NCBI RefSeq assembly: GCF_003816055.1
Contig: NZ_CP033906.1
Span: 4,189,249 to 4,253,248, forward strand
Direction of reading: 5' to 3'
DNA length: 64,000 nt
Source: Bacillus sp. FJAT-42376
Lineage (GTDB): Bacteria; Bacillota; Bacilli; Bacillales; Bacillaceae
How positions within the stretch are numbered: the first letter of the stretch is position 1; each line of letters opens with the position of its first letter. Below, piece after piece: positions 33,364 to 42,835 of this stretch. A model generated the notes under the pieces. The model made no database searches. It saw nothing but the letters and a program-made list of their open reading frames with translations, and had not been told where the DNA came from. The translations under genes were made by a program, and so were the position numbers.

Positions 33364-35461
33364 TTCTAAAAGCCACTTCTCTTAATTTTCCGCATTCATT
33401 TTTCAGTCGAGCAATGCGTGAATCTATTTCTTCGTAAACAGATAAATTTTCGTTATTTTTTCGACGTGCTTGATAGGCTAGGGCTAACCTATCTTCCATT
33501 TCATCCATCACTTCCCCAATTAATTCTAGGGTTGATTCTACTTGATAATTTCCTGCTGCAGTTAAGACATTCCGAGCATAATCTTGACGCTCAAATTTAT
33601 ATTTTTCAATTTTTTCTGCACCCTTTTTGATAGCAAATGCTGTTGTCAAAGCAGCAATTGATCCACCTGCTAATCCTGTAGCTGCACCGGCAGATAGTCC
33701 AAGAGATTGCAAAGCCCCTACAATAGCACCAAAACTATTAAATTCACCGTCTATTGCATCGATACCGAAGAAAATCGCTGTGCCTGCTATCATTTGCTTC
33801 ATATCAACTGCTAAATTTTCCACTTCTCCTTTAAATGATTCTACATTTCCAATTTTCTCTTTTAACAACTGATAATCATTCATTTCAGTTTCACTTACAT
33901 CATATTGCTCTATAATTTTTTTTGTCGCAATTATCTGTTGAGTAATCCCACCAGCGATAATTGGCATGTAGCGTAATTGTTGATCAGATAATGTAATATC
34001 CAATTCATTAGGGTCCAAATACTTTTTGACTTCAATTAATGCATGATTAATGTCTTGATTAAATAAATCCTTTTCATCAATTTCAGAATAAGGAATTTGA
34101 TTATTGATTACGTTCGTTTTTATAAAGCTTAATTGCATCTGGGAAGACGTTGTGTCTTGCTGTCCAATTTGCCCCATTTGTTGAGTCCTTACAGATTTAT
34201 ATTTACTCGCATTCTTTTTGGTGATTGCATCTATTGATTTCAGCATCATCTGGTCGAGTTTGTGGGGATCATTTGTTGCGTAAATATGCTTAATCCAATC
34301 CACAATTTCTTGCTTATCATTAAAAGTTAAATCGTTTTTAAAAGCAGCTTTTATTTTCTGCAGCAAATTGTGTTTTTCATTTCTCAAATCGTTATTTACC
34401 ATCCCAAGGCAATGGCTAACATGCTGATCCATTGATTGATCCATATTCTTTTTTATTTCTTTTAAGTATTGTTCTCTGTATTTATTAAACACTTTCGAAA
34501 TAAGCCGCAATTGGTCCGAATTATCTTCTGTATCATATTTAGCTTTAATAGAGCTTTCAATTTTGCATATCTCTTGAAACAGGGACTGGCTAATTTGTAC
34601 TAGTTTATTATAATGAAGCCCTAAAGAATCATAAGTAAAACGACTGTTTTGCATAATTAATCTTTCTATCTCAGCGGGAACATTTTCAAAATCTTTATCG
34701 GAATAGACTACTTGACTTTGATCTTCAATATTAAATTTTTTAACTAAATTGTTCACAATGGTTTGTCTTTTATCGTCATTCAATTCACTGGCATGGGTTA
34801 AAACAAAGCCTGGTGCTTTGTCTTTATATACATTCGATACTTTTTGCAGGAGGATCTCCTGATCCATTTGGGCAAGACGCATATGATTCAATACTAAAAT
34901 CATTCCGGTAGAACAATTTAAAAATAGATCCAAAAATTTTTGAGAATCTGATTTAGCACTTCTTTCAAAACCGGGTAATAAAGCTAACGTTAAATGACCG
35001 AGCTTTTTTTCATCTGGTAATACAACTTCAAACCAAAGCATATCACTGCTAGGATTTTGCACACCTTGATTTAGTTCAACTTTGGAAACTCGTTCAGTTA
35101 CAACTTCCCAACTACCAGATTCATTTCTTACAGATTTTGCAGAATGAAATTGCATTTCATGAATATGAGAATTTGAAGATATTAGAACAGGACGTTTCTC
35201 ACCGACCCCTACCTCCGATAAAAGTAAATCTTCAGGCAAGCCTAAAGTGCGCTTTATTAAGTACGTTTTTCCAACACTTTGTAAGCCAGCCACCGAGATA
35301 ATATGCCGTTTTGTAAATAAGTTCAGCACGTTTAATTCATTATAAAAGGACTCTATTTTTTCAGTATTCTCATTTACACGATTTAATTTCGCAATCAATT
35401 CATGCAAATCTTTTACCATCCTGTTAATTGTGAAGTCTGAATTAAATTCAATAGGCTGCAT
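33344..35461 (-). CDS. Dynamin-like GTPase with hydrophobic paddle, atypical G3
   Basis: 705 residues, first gene of the operon. P-loop VAGLQSVGKTYL (~57-68) is intact, but the G3 motif reads LALLPGFER, with Leu in place of the usual Asp of DxPG; the codon is clear in the DNA. G4 is also unusual (VLTHASEL). Helical stalk regions follow. Residues ~585-645 contain two hydrophobic Gly/Ala-rich stretches (AGTAIFFGIDAI and LGLSAGAATGLAGGSIAALT) resembling the membrane-inserting paddle of BDLP/DynA proteins. It may bind but poorly hydrolyse GTP and act with the second GTPase as a heteromeric pair. Confidence 0.78.
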   Translation of the reverse strand: MQPIEFNSDFTINRMVKDLHELIAKLNRVNENTEKIESFYNELNVLNLFTKRHIISVAGLQSVGKTYLIKRTLGLPEDLLLSEVGVGEKRPVLISSNSHIHEMQFHSAKSVRNESGSWEVVTERVSKVELNQGVQNPSSDMLWFEVVLPDEKKLGHLTLALLPGFERSAKSDSQKFLDLFLNCSTGMILVLNHMRLAQMDQEILLQKVSNVYKDKAPGFVLTHASELNDDKRQTIVNNLVKKFNIEDQSQVVYSDKDFENVPAEIERLIMQNSRFTYDSLGLHYNKLVQISQSLFQEICKIESSIKAKYDTEDNSDQLRLISKVFNKYREQYLKEIKKNMDQSMDQHVSHCLGMVNNDLRNEKHNLLQKIKAAFKNDLTFNDKQEIVDWIKHIYATNDPHKLDQMMLKSIDAITKKNASKYKSVRTQQMGQIGQQDTTSSQMQLSFIKTNVINNQIPYSEIDEKDLFNQDINHALIEVKKYLDPNELDITLSDQQLRYMPIIAGGITQQIIATKKIIEQYDVSETEMNDYQLLKEKIGNVESFKGEVENLAVDMKQMIAGTAIFFGIDAIDGEFNSFGAIVGALQSLGLSAGAATGLAGGSIAALTTAFAIKKGAEKIEKYKFERQDYARNVLTAAGNYQVESTLELIGEVMDEMEDRLALAYQARRKNNENLSVYEEIDSRIARLKNECGKLREVAFRNAAFIK

Positions 35462-35608
35462 AACCTTCTCCTTAACCTTATATAATATTTCCTTAATTAT
35501 AACAATTTAAGGAACTAATATACTATTTATAAATTATTTTACAATTTTTTTATTGATCTTGCTGTTTAATGCTTCTTATACCCTTAAATGGCGAAAGCTT
35601 GCGAAGCA
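35462..35608. other. Upstream region of the GTPase operon
   Basis: AT-rich sequence expected to carry the minus-strand promoter of the GTPase operon. Only a CTTATATAAT-like stretch near the start is suggestive; no pair of boxes is assigned. Confidence 0.3.
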
Positions 35609-35732
35609 GGGTGACGGTTCTCACGCTTTCCTGCCACCTCAAGCCTTAAACATTACATTCGGGAAATCCCTAAATTTCTTGCAGCCTGCCTCTGAGCCAA
35701 CCCTCTGATTGCTTTAATCTTACTCAACACGT
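35609..35732 (-). pseudogene. Remnant of a RAYT-type transposase 3' end with REP-like tail
   Basis: On the minus strand codons 35732-35653 read VLSKIKAIRGLAQRQAARNLGISRM-like sequence (written in part: KAIRGLAQRQAARNLGIS), the C-terminal helix-turn-helix of Bacillus RAYT proteins, then TAA. Just after it, GGCAGGAAAGCGTGAGAACC with CGTCACCC (35637-35609) resembles the GGGACGG/GAGAACCG repeats that accompany such genes. The rest of the transposase is gone. Confidence 0.45.
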
Positions 35733-36064
35733 TATTTCACTGTTCCCGGGCAAACACTTGAAATTAGAAGCAAGGTATTGCTTCCTATTGCAGAGGCATT
35801 TAATAGTCTTTTTTAACCAACATACATAGCTTTTTTAACATTATATCTATTTATTAGCAGCATGCTGCTCATACCTTCACTTTGCACCTTGTTTAACAAT
35901 TGAAAAGGAGTAGATTATTTAGATACAAAACATTTTTTGGTAGAAAAGCGGTATAAATGTATTATTATTAAGTTACGAAAGTCCCGAATTACAGAAAATT
36001 ACCCTAAAGTCCTTCTAATAAATAATTAGATATTCTTACTTGAAATTGATATAGAGGTGTTTTT

Positions 36065-38191
36065 ATGGAGGATCTACAATCTGAAAAGGAATATTTAAGA
36101 AAGGTAAACAATATTTTAAGTGGAAAACTACGTAACTTAGAAGCAGAGTATAGTTACCATAGTCCATATGTTTATGCGATCGGTGACATGGAGAATAATT
36201 GGGAGTTTGAAATAAAAAAAATGAACGCTCTTCAAGCTAAAAAGACATTACCTCCTAAAATAGATCTTTTAAAAAAAATATTAGAATCTCCATATTTCGG
36301 TAAGATTTATATTGAAGATGAAATTGGTAAAAGAGAAATTTATATAGGAGAAAATAACATTGATCATGAAGATGTAAATCTTGTCAGCTCTTACAGTTCA
36401 AGCTATGGAGATATTTTCGCTAAGAAGTTGCCGATATTATCAATAAATGGCAATAAAATCAAATTGTTCAAGACAAGACATTTCAACATTCATAATAGAC
36501 GATTATGCGGGTATAAAGACTATGAAGTTTTACATACAGAAAAGAAAACTGACTTACTTGAAGCCTACAAAAAATACATTACAAGCGATTTTCTTAGAAA
36601 TCAATTACTAAATAGAGGTACGAAAGGACTTAAACCTATATTTCAAACAATTGATCAGCTGCAAAATGAAATTATCCGTATGCCTGTAAATCAAAATGTA
36701 CTAGTGCAAGGTGTACCTGGATCTGGTAAAACAACTTTAGGATTACATCGTTTATCTTATATTATTTATCAGTTGGATAAAGAGAAGATGTTTACTAAAA
36801 TATTAGCTATTTGTCCGAGTAATTTATTCTTAAGTTATATCCAAGAACAGGCCCCTAACCTCAACCTGAAAAGTGTAAAATTTCAATCAGCACGTGACAT
36901 TTTTTTCAGCATTCTACCTAAAGGCATCAACATAGCCAAACCTAAAATAAGAGATGACTTAACCTATTTTTTTAATAATAAATTTAATATTGATAAAAGA
37001 GGTATGTATGCCAGTTGGTTTAGAAATAAAGGATCTAAAGGTTATGTTGAGCTAATGGAGATTTATTTAAAAGGAATAAAACATCAATTATTTAATAGAG
37101 ATTATTCTAAATTACACCCTTTACTAACAAATTCATTTATGCTGCATGTATTAAAAAAATATGAAACATTACCATTTAACTCCATGCTTCTAAGAGCTGC
37201 TAGCTATATAGAACAACGGTTGGAAATTATAGCAAAGGATCAGGTTGACTTTATACTACCAGTTATTAAAAGAGATCTACTTAAATACAAATTAAATACT
37301 GAGAAAGTTTACCAGGGTTTTTTAAAGACGAAACGCTTATTTTCAAACAGAGAATTTGCAGAACTTAATTTTAATCAAAACAAATGGTATGAAGAAGATA
37401 TACCGGCTCTTATCTATTTATCCTTTTTGATAGATAATGTTCCTCAAAAAGAAGTTGATTTTAATCATATTTTTATTGATGAGGGACAAGATTTAACGTA
37501 TGTACAATACGTTTTACTAAAGAAGGTTTTTAAAGAAGCAAGTTTCACTATTGTTGGGGACTTAAATCAAGAAATATTTTTACAAAGAGGAATAGAATCA
37601 TGGGATTTCATTATACCTTTATTTAAGAGCAGGCTACTTAAGTTAAACTATAATTATCGATCCTCTAAGGAGATTATGAATTTAGCGACCAGTACTTTAA
37701 TAGCCCCCTCTTTCACAGGTATCGGTGTAATTGAAACCGGTTTAAAACCTAAAGCATTAAAGTTTGATGGTTATAAATCTGACATTTATAATTGGGGACG
37801 TATTTATAAAGAACATATAGCAAAGTGGCTCCAGAAAAATGAATCCATTGCTATTATCACTAACTCTATAGGAGAATCTGAAAACATTTCAATTACCTTA
37901 AACGAGATTGGTATTAAAAACACAAATGTAGTTGGGACATCTGAATCAAATTTGTATATTGCGAATATCACAATCATCTCTGCTTTACAAGTAAAGGGAT
38001 TAGAATTCGATAATATCATTGTTTATAACCCTTCAAACAGAAATTATCCACATGATGTTTATTTTTCGAAATTACTTTATATGGTCTTAACAAGAGCACT
38101 TCATAATATAATAATTGCCTTAGTAGAACCTCCATCCAAATTGCTATATAAGGCAGAATCAGAGTTCCTAATTGAAAATAGAAGAATCTGA
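36065..38191 (+). CDS. UvrD/HelD-like superfamily 1 helicase
   Basis: 708 residues. An N-terminal helical stretch (1-~50) is followed by a HelD-style IYIGENNI segment (~95-105). Motif I is VQGVPGSGKTTLGLHRLSY (~222-240), motif II FIDEGQDLTYVQY, motif III VGDLNQEIFLQRG, motif IV LNYNYRSSKEI, motif V/VI region ALQVKGLEFDNIIVY and YMVLTRALHNI. All ATPase motifs look intact. HelD removes stalled RNA polymerase, while UvrD-like relatives unwind DNA; this divergent member is shorter than HelD (~770). GAGGTG precedes the ATG. It is divergent from the GTPase operon and much more AT-rich than core genes. Confidence 0.8.
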   Translation: MEDLQSEKEYLRKVNNILSGKLRNLEAEYSYHSPYVYAIGDMENNWEFEIKKMNALQAKKTLPPKIDLLKKILESPYFGKIYIEDEIGKREIYIGENNIDHEDVNLVSSYSSSYGDIFAKKLPILSINGNKIKLFKTRHFNIHNRRLCGYKDYEVLHTEKKTDLLEAYKKYITSDFLRNQLLNRGTKGLKPIFQTIDQLQNEIIRMPVNQNVLVQGVPGSGKTTLGLHRLSYIIYQLDKEKMFTKILAICPSNLFLSYIQEQAPNLNLKSVKFQSARDIFFSILPKGINIAKPKIRDDLTYFFNNKFNIDKRGMYASWFRNKGSKGYVELMEIYLKGIKHQLFNRDYSKLHPLLTNSFMLHVLKKYETLPFNSMLLRAASYIEQRLEIIAKDQVDFILPVIKRDLLKYKLNTEKVYQGFLKTKRLFSNREFAELNFNQNKWYEEDIPALIYLSFLIDNVPQKEVDFNHIFIDEGQDLTYVQYVLLKKVFKEASFTIVGDLNQEIFLQRGIESWDFIIPLFKSRLLKLNYNYRSSKEIMNLATSTLIAPSFTGIGVIETGLKPKALKFDGYKSDIYNWGRIYKEHIAKWLQKNESIAIITNSIGESENISITLNEIGIKNTNVVGTSESNLYIANITIISALQVKGLEFDNIIVYNPSNRNYPHDVYFSKLLYMVLTRALHNIIIALVEPPSKLLYKAESEFLIENRRI

Positions 38192-38398
38192 AAATATTAT
38201 AATAGGACTCTTCCATGATAACTATATTTAAAAACTAATTGAAAATGAAAGTGTCCATCTCTGCATGATTTGTAACTCGTAAGGGAAGCAACGAACTGCT
38301 TTCCTTTCTTGTTGATTAGTTTATCCCTCAGTTTCAGGACAGATAGTCACTTTAACATCCTTCCCATTCAGTCCTTTTTTTGATTAATGTATCCACTA

Positions 38399-38797
38399 TT
38401 AACGACCACGGGGCCACACCGTAAATTCGCCTTTCGCGCACTGGAACAGAAGCTTCTCGCCATCGATCTCCCATTCTATCCCTTTTATTTCAAGCATCTT
38501 GCCCACCGCAGAGGATAATTCTTTTCCATAGGCATTCTTCCAATTTTTATGTCCATTTGATTCACGGTCTGCAGCAAACTCTTCTCTCGTTTGAAACCCT
38601 GCCTTTAGAGCGATTTCATCTAATTCATGTCCTAAAGTGTGACACACCCCGCTCGAATATGGTTTGGTTGGTTCCACACATCCCGAGTCCTGACCATTGG
38701 CGTAAAAACCGGAAACTCCGTCCTCTATATCAGGAAAAACCATATACCTAACGGTGATTTCTTTTGGGTTGTTTCCTTCGAATAAGCTCTTAAACAT
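38399..38797 (-). CDS. Hypothetical protein, 132 residues
   Basis: A soluble acidic protein (MFKSLFEGNNPKEITVRYMV) with a His-containing helix LGHELDEIALKAGFQ and a Trp-ended beta tail (FTVWPRGR). HELDE resembles part of a zinc-protease HExxH motif but lacks the second His, so no protease is claimed. The start overlaps the stop of the upstream EVE-like gene by 8 bases, suggesting an operon of two. Confidence 0.55.
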   Translation of the reverse strand: MFKSLFEGNNPKEITVRYMVFPDIEDGVSGFYANGQDSGCVEPTKPYSSGVCHTLGHELDEIALKAGFQTREEFAADRESNGHKNWKNAYGKELSSAVGKMLEIKGIEWEIDGEKLLFQCAKGEFTVWPRGR

Positions 38798-39194
38798 ACC
38801 TGCTTACTTCCTTCCATATCCCATCTGATACAGGTGGTGTGAATTTTTCCATAGTATTTCTTAAAATTTTAGAAAAGGAAGGGTTTACACCTTTAATAAT
38901 GCCAAGAAGTTTTTTATTAGGGATTTCAATCACATATTCATTAAAATCCTGCAATTTCATAAAATACTCTGCGTCTTCCTCACCCAAATCAGGCTTCCTG
39001 TTCACGATTCCATCTGCCCTACCGCTAGCAATAATTCCCCTCTCATTGCTATAAAGCAGCACTATATCGTTCTTTTGAATGTGCTCTATATCCGTTTTCG
39101 TAGAGCGATAGGCTGCACACTTTTGTTCCTCGAGCATCTCTATTTCGTATCTTGTATTCGTTGATTTATTCGTATTAATTATAAAAAGATTCAT
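38790..39194 (-). CDS. EVE/PUA-like domain protein
   Basis: 134 residues. The pattern KNDIVLLYSNERGIIASGRADG, with a preceding helix and following YVIEIPNKKLLGIIKG, resembles EVE-domain proteins, which from the family literature read modified bases in DNA or RNA. No catalytic domain is attached. It lies between the accessory island and manA, upstream of the 132-residue gene with which it overlaps. Family assignment is by pattern only. Confidence 0.5.
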   Translation of the reverse strand: MNLFIINTNKSTNTRYEIEMLEEQKCAAYRSTKTDIEHIQKNDIVLLYSNERGIIASGRADGIVNRKPDLGEEDAEYFMKLQDFNEYVIEIPNKKLLGIIKGVNPSFSKILRNTMEKFTPPVSDGIWKEVSRYV

Positions 39195-39245
39195 ATGAAG
39201 TCATCCTTCCTTCTGGATTTTCAGTTGAATGCTCGATTCGGCTTA

Positions 39246-40196
39246 TTACACATGCGACACAATCAACTCCATCTCCCCCACAATCGTAAAGCTCCCCATT
39301 TCCGCCGGCAGGATAAAGTGCGCTCCGAGTTCGAGCGGGTATTCGGTTCCGTTGTGTCTCATGGAGCCGCTGCCTTTGATGACGCTTGCCTGCATGAAGG
39401 GGTGGCCTTGGGAGAAGCTGGCTTCGCCGGAGATTTCCCATTTGTGGACGGTGAAATACGTATCCTGGACAAAGGTCGTGATGGTGACATCCCCTGTTTG
39501 GATGGTGATGGGCTCGCATGCTCCATCCTGATGGGGAACGCTTGTGACCTCAAGGGCTTTTTCGAGATGCAGCTCGCGTTTGGCCCCTGTCGGATCGGTG
39601 CGGTCATAGTCATAGACGCGATACGTAATGTCGCAGCTTTGCTGGGTTTCCAGGACGAGTGCGCCTTTGCATAGGGCATGGATCGTTCCGCTTGGGACGA
39701 AGAAGAAGTCTCCGGGCTTGATTTTGACGCGTTTCAGTAAATCGGACCAGTAATGGTTTTCAATCATATCCAGGAGCTGTTCTTTGGACTGGGCGGTGTG
39801 GCCGTAGATGATTTCTGCGTCTTCTCCACAGTCGATGATGTACCAGCACTCGGTTTTACCGAACTCGCCATTCTCCAGGAGCCTTGCCTTTTCGTCATCA
39901 GGATGAACCTGAACGGAGAGGTCCTGATTGGCATCGAGAATTTTCGTTAACAGAGGAAAGGACGTTCCTTCGATTCCCCCAAAGAGAGTGCGGTGATGTT
40001 CCCATAGCTCACAAAGCCTTCTTCCTTCATACTCTCCTGATGCGACAAGGCTCGTGCCGTTTGGGTGAGCGGAAATGGCCCAGCATTCTCCGACCGTTTC
40101 GCCCGGAATCTCATAATTGAATCGCTCTTTCAGCTGTGTTCCTCCCCAAATCCGTTCCTGAAAAACTGGTTTCATAAAAATCGGTGCTGTACTCAA
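39246..40196 (-). CDS. manA: Mannose-6-phosphate isomerase, class I
   Basis: 316 residues interconverting fructose-6-P and mannose-6-P, the entry to GDP-mannose and GDP-fucose. The TTG at 40196 gives STAPIFMKPVFQERIWGG, which aligns end to end with Bacillus ManA starts, and it overlaps the upstream TGA (TTGA). The zinc and active-site cupin segments LSVQVHPDDEKA and FVPSGTIHALCKG are present. Last gene of the exopolysaccharide operon; base composition like the conserved genes, not the AT-rich module. Confidence 0.9.
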   Translation of the reverse strand: MSTAPIFMKPVFQERIWGGTQLKERFNYEIPGETVGECWAISAHPNGTSLVASGEYEGRRLCELWEHHRTLFGGIEGTSFPLLTKILDANQDLSVQVHPDDEKARLLENGEFGKTECWYIIDCGEDAEIIYGHTAQSKEQLLDMIENHYWSDLLKRVKIKPGDFFFVPSGTIHALCKGALVLETQQSCDITYRVYDYDRTDPTGAKRELHLEKALEVTSVPHQDGACEPITIQTGDVTITTFVQDTYFTVHKWEISGEASFSQGHPFMQASVIKGSGSMRHNGTEYPLELGAHFILPAEMGSFTIVGEMELIVSHV

Positions 40197-41269
40197 CGTT
40201 TCCCCACTTCTTTCCTATTAAATTGATTGGCTGCCTTCCAGATGGCTGCGGCCAGCTGTTTTCCTTCGTTTGGTCTTTTTGCTGCATATGTAAAATCACG
40301 TTCAGATAACGTGAAGGTACTCAGTTCACTCCAGGACATGGCCCGGCACAAACCCTTTTCTTTTAAGTAGCGAATGGTGTTCTGGTCTTCCTTCATGGAC
40401 TTCCGGTCAATGACGAGAAGCGGAGTCCTGCCGCACACTGCTTCCGCGACTGTCCCCCATCCTGCCTTCGTAATGGCGAGATCGGCTGCCGCGATGTAGT
40501 GATGAACATCGTTCTCCCATTCAGGAATCCTCCAGACATTTGGATGATGAATTTCCACATTGGAAGACACGATGAACCGGCATCCCGGGCTGTCCCACAG
40601 TGGAAAATCCCTTACGTCCACTCCATCGATTTTCATCCCAAGCCCAAAGAAGATGAGCTTTTCAGAAGGAATCCGCTTCAAGTGTTCATGGATTTGGTCC
40701 ACTCTTTCCTGCTGATGAGCTCTGGAAAAAAAGCCAAAATCCAGCTGCCGTCCCCATTCCGGTTCACTGGATCCGGCAAGCACGAAAAAGAAGTCCATCT
40801 TTTCATAAGCCTGTTTTAGAGGGTGCAGATCTCTTTCGAGAATCAACCCTTGATAAGCGGTATACCAAGTGAAGTTTGAAAGACCGGCCGAACAAACCCC
40901 TGCCTTCGCTGCTGCTGCAAAGGCAATCGGAGAAATGTCCGACAGCACCAACTCGATTTGCTCCTCCTTCAAAAACCGTACTTCCTCCTTCACCCGCTCC
41001 TCCCATCTATTCATAAAGATGGAGTACGCCTTATAAAGAGCTGGTACATCCGGCTCGAGGGAATGAGGTTTCAGCACATATCCAATATCCGTTTGTAATT
41101 CTCTAAAACGAACACCCGAACCGCAAAGGATCTCTTTCAAAAAAGAAAGAACAAAGGAATGACAAATGGTGATCTCGGTTCCTTTATATAAAAGAAGCTC
41201 CTCGATAACCGCTGCACTCCGGGAAGCATGGCCAAACCCATAATCCGATATATAATAGGCAATCCTCAC
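40193..41269 (-). CDS. MurG-like glycosyltransferase
   Basis: 358 residues with a GT-B fold. The N-terminus MRIAYYISDYGFGHASRS is the glycine-rich acceptor-side loop of the MurG/diacylglycerol glucosyltransferase group, and the C-terminal donor site is ADLAITKAGWGTVAEAVCGRTPLLVI. No signal or membrane helix. It sits between manC and manA with a 4-base overlap to manA, so it probably adds a sugar (perhaps mannose-derived) in this pathway or modifies the polymer. Donor and acceptor are not deducible. Confidence 0.7.
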   Translation of the reverse strand: MRIAYYISDYGFGHASRSAAVIEELLLYKGTEITICHSFVLSFLKEILCGSGVRFRELQTDIGYVLKPHSLEPDVPALYKAYSIFMNRWEERVKEEVRFLKEEQIELVLSDISPIAFAAAAKAGVCSAGLSNFTWYTAYQGLILERDLHPLKQAYEKMDFFFVLAGSSEPEWGRQLDFGFFSRAHQQERVDQIHEHLKRIPSEKLIFFGLGMKIDGVDVRDFPLWDSPGCRFIVSSNVEIHHPNVWRIPEWENDVHHYIAAADLAITKAGWGTVAEAVCGRTPLLVIDRKSMKEDQNTIRYLKEKGLCRAMSWSELSTFTLSERDFTYAAKRPNEGKQLAAAIWKAANQFNRKEVGKR

Positions 41270-41321
41270 CCTTCTTCCCTCCGCAACGCAAAAAAAGGGA
41301 GAAGCCGAATGCCTCTCCCTG

Positions 41322-42710
41322 TTAATAAATCACCTTAGACTTTGACTGCTGGAACTGCGCCAAAACGTCCTCCCACTTAAAGTGAAGCCGGTGGAAATCC
41401 TCATCGCTAATCCCGAGCCCCGTCTGAACCTCCACAAATTCAAGCGCCGAAATCGCCCGGATCCCATGCTTCTTTCCAGCTGGAAGGTGAACAATATCTC
41501 CCGCCTTCACCCTCGTAATCTGCTCATCCAGCGCAAGCTCGCCTTCCCCCCGGACAATCGTCCACACCTCATCCCGCATCAGGTGATGATGGTAGCTCGA
41601 ATTCTTCCCTTCCAGAATACAAATCCGCTTCGTCACCATCTCCTGGCCATCCTCATACTTCGCATAATCGAGAACGCGTGACCAGCCCCATCGTCTTTCC
41701 TCATACATAGGGGGATGGTTAAACCCGCTAATCAATTCCTTCACCTTCGGACTCGCCGCCTTATCCGCCACTAAAATCCCATCCGGACTCGCCGCCACAA
41801 TGAGATCCTTCGTACCAATGACCGTAACCGGAATATCCAGCTCATTAATCAAATGCGTATTCACATTATCCTCAGCCAAAATTCCCTTCCCAAGCTGATT
41901 CGTCGCCATCTCTTCAGTGAGCGTATTCCACGTCCCAAGATCCTTCCAATACCCGTCATAAGGCAAAGCGACAATCTTCCTCGCTTTCTCCACGACCTCA
42001 TAGTCGAAGCTGATCTTAGGAAGCTCCTGATAATTCATCTCCAGCTCCCGATAATCCAAAGAAAACCCCTTATCCTTCAAGATATTCAACACATACTTCA
42101 ACCGGAAAGCAAAAACCCCGCAGTTCCAAAGCGCTTTTCTCTCGATAAGAGCTGCCGCCTCCTCTTCACTCGGCTTCTCCGTAAAATGACCAACCGTCAC
42201 ATATTCGCCATCTGATTCCCCTGCTGCAGGAACAATGTATCCGTACTTCGAAGACGGATAAGTCGGCTTCACACCCATCAGAGCCAAATCCGCATCAGTT
42301 GCTTCCAACACCTGCTCCAGCTGTTTTACCCCATAAAAAAAATCGACCTCTACATAAGGATCGACCGGTAAAATAGCTATGATTTCATTTTCGTTTACAT
42401 GCTGTTCAGAGTATAAATAGGATGCTGCAAGTGCTATGGCTGGAAAGGTATCCCTTCGTTCTGGTTCGATGATGATGGGCGTATCTTCTCCTACTTGGGT
42501 GTGGATCATGTCGCGCTGCATTTTGGAGGTGGCTATAAGGGAAGAATTGGCTAGTCCAGAAGTGTTTAATTGACTCCATACGCGTTGAACCATAGATTGT
42601 GTGTTATTATTAACTGCTTCAAGTACCTTTAAGAACTGTTTAGAACGCGTATCATTGGATAATGGCCAGAGCCGTTTGCCTGATCCACCGGATAGTAATA
42701 CCAGTTTCAT
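41322..42710 (-). CDS. manC: Mannose-1-phosphate guanylyltransferase (with cupin domain)
   Basis: 462 residues making GDP-mannose from Man-1-P and GTP. The nucleotidyltransferase signature LSGGSGKRLWPLSNDTRSKQ (residues 6-25, cut here) is followed by IIIEPERRDTFPAIALAA and ILPVDPYVEVD. The C-terminal ~110 residues are a cupin (SSYHHHLMRDEVWTIVRGEG), as in bifunctional ManC/AlgA enzymes, although manA is also present separately. A phosphomannomutase gene is not in the window. Confidence 0.9.
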   Translation of the reverse strand: MKLVLLSGGSGKRLWPLSNDTRSKQFLKVLEAVNNNTQSMVQRVWSQLNTSGLANSSLIATSKMQRDMIHTQVGEDTPIIIEPERRDTFPAIALAASYLYSEQHVNENEIIAILPVDPYVEVDFFYGVKQLEQVLEATDADLALMGVKPTYPSSKYGYIVPAAGESDGEYVTVGHFTEKPSEEEAAALIERKALWNCGVFAFRLKYVLNILKDKGFSLDYRELEMNYQELPKISFDYEVVEKARKIVALPYDGYWKDLGTWNTLTEEMATNQLGKGILAEDNVNTHLINELDIPVTVIGTKDLIVAASPDGILVADKAASPKVKELISGFNHPPMYEERRWGWSRVLDYAKYEDGQEMVTKRICILEGKNSSYHHHLMRDEVWTIVRGEGELALDEQITRVKAGDIVHLPAGKKHGIRAISALEFVEVQTGLGISDEDFHRLHFKWEDVLAQFQQSKSKVIY

Positions 42711-42721
42711 TAAATCCCTCC

Positions 42722-42756
42722 CAAATAAAAAAAGCAGACCTAAAAAGTCTGTTTAC
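42722..42756 (-). terminator. Intrinsic terminator within the polysaccharide cluster
   Basis: In minus-strand sense CAGAC-TTTTTAG-GTCTG is followed by C and seven T's. It lies between the epimerase and manC genes, a place where read-through (for example by the EAR element) would be needed. Confidence 0.7.
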
Positions 42757-42835
42757 TAAATACACACTATTAAATAATTCCCAATTAAGAAGTGGATATA
42801 TTGTGTATATTGTGTTATTAATTAAATCCGAATTG

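Noticed and set aside
38399..38797. HELDE in the 132-residue protein as a zinc protease motif
   Set aside because: HExxH requires a second His; here it is HELDE, so no metalloprotease claim is made.
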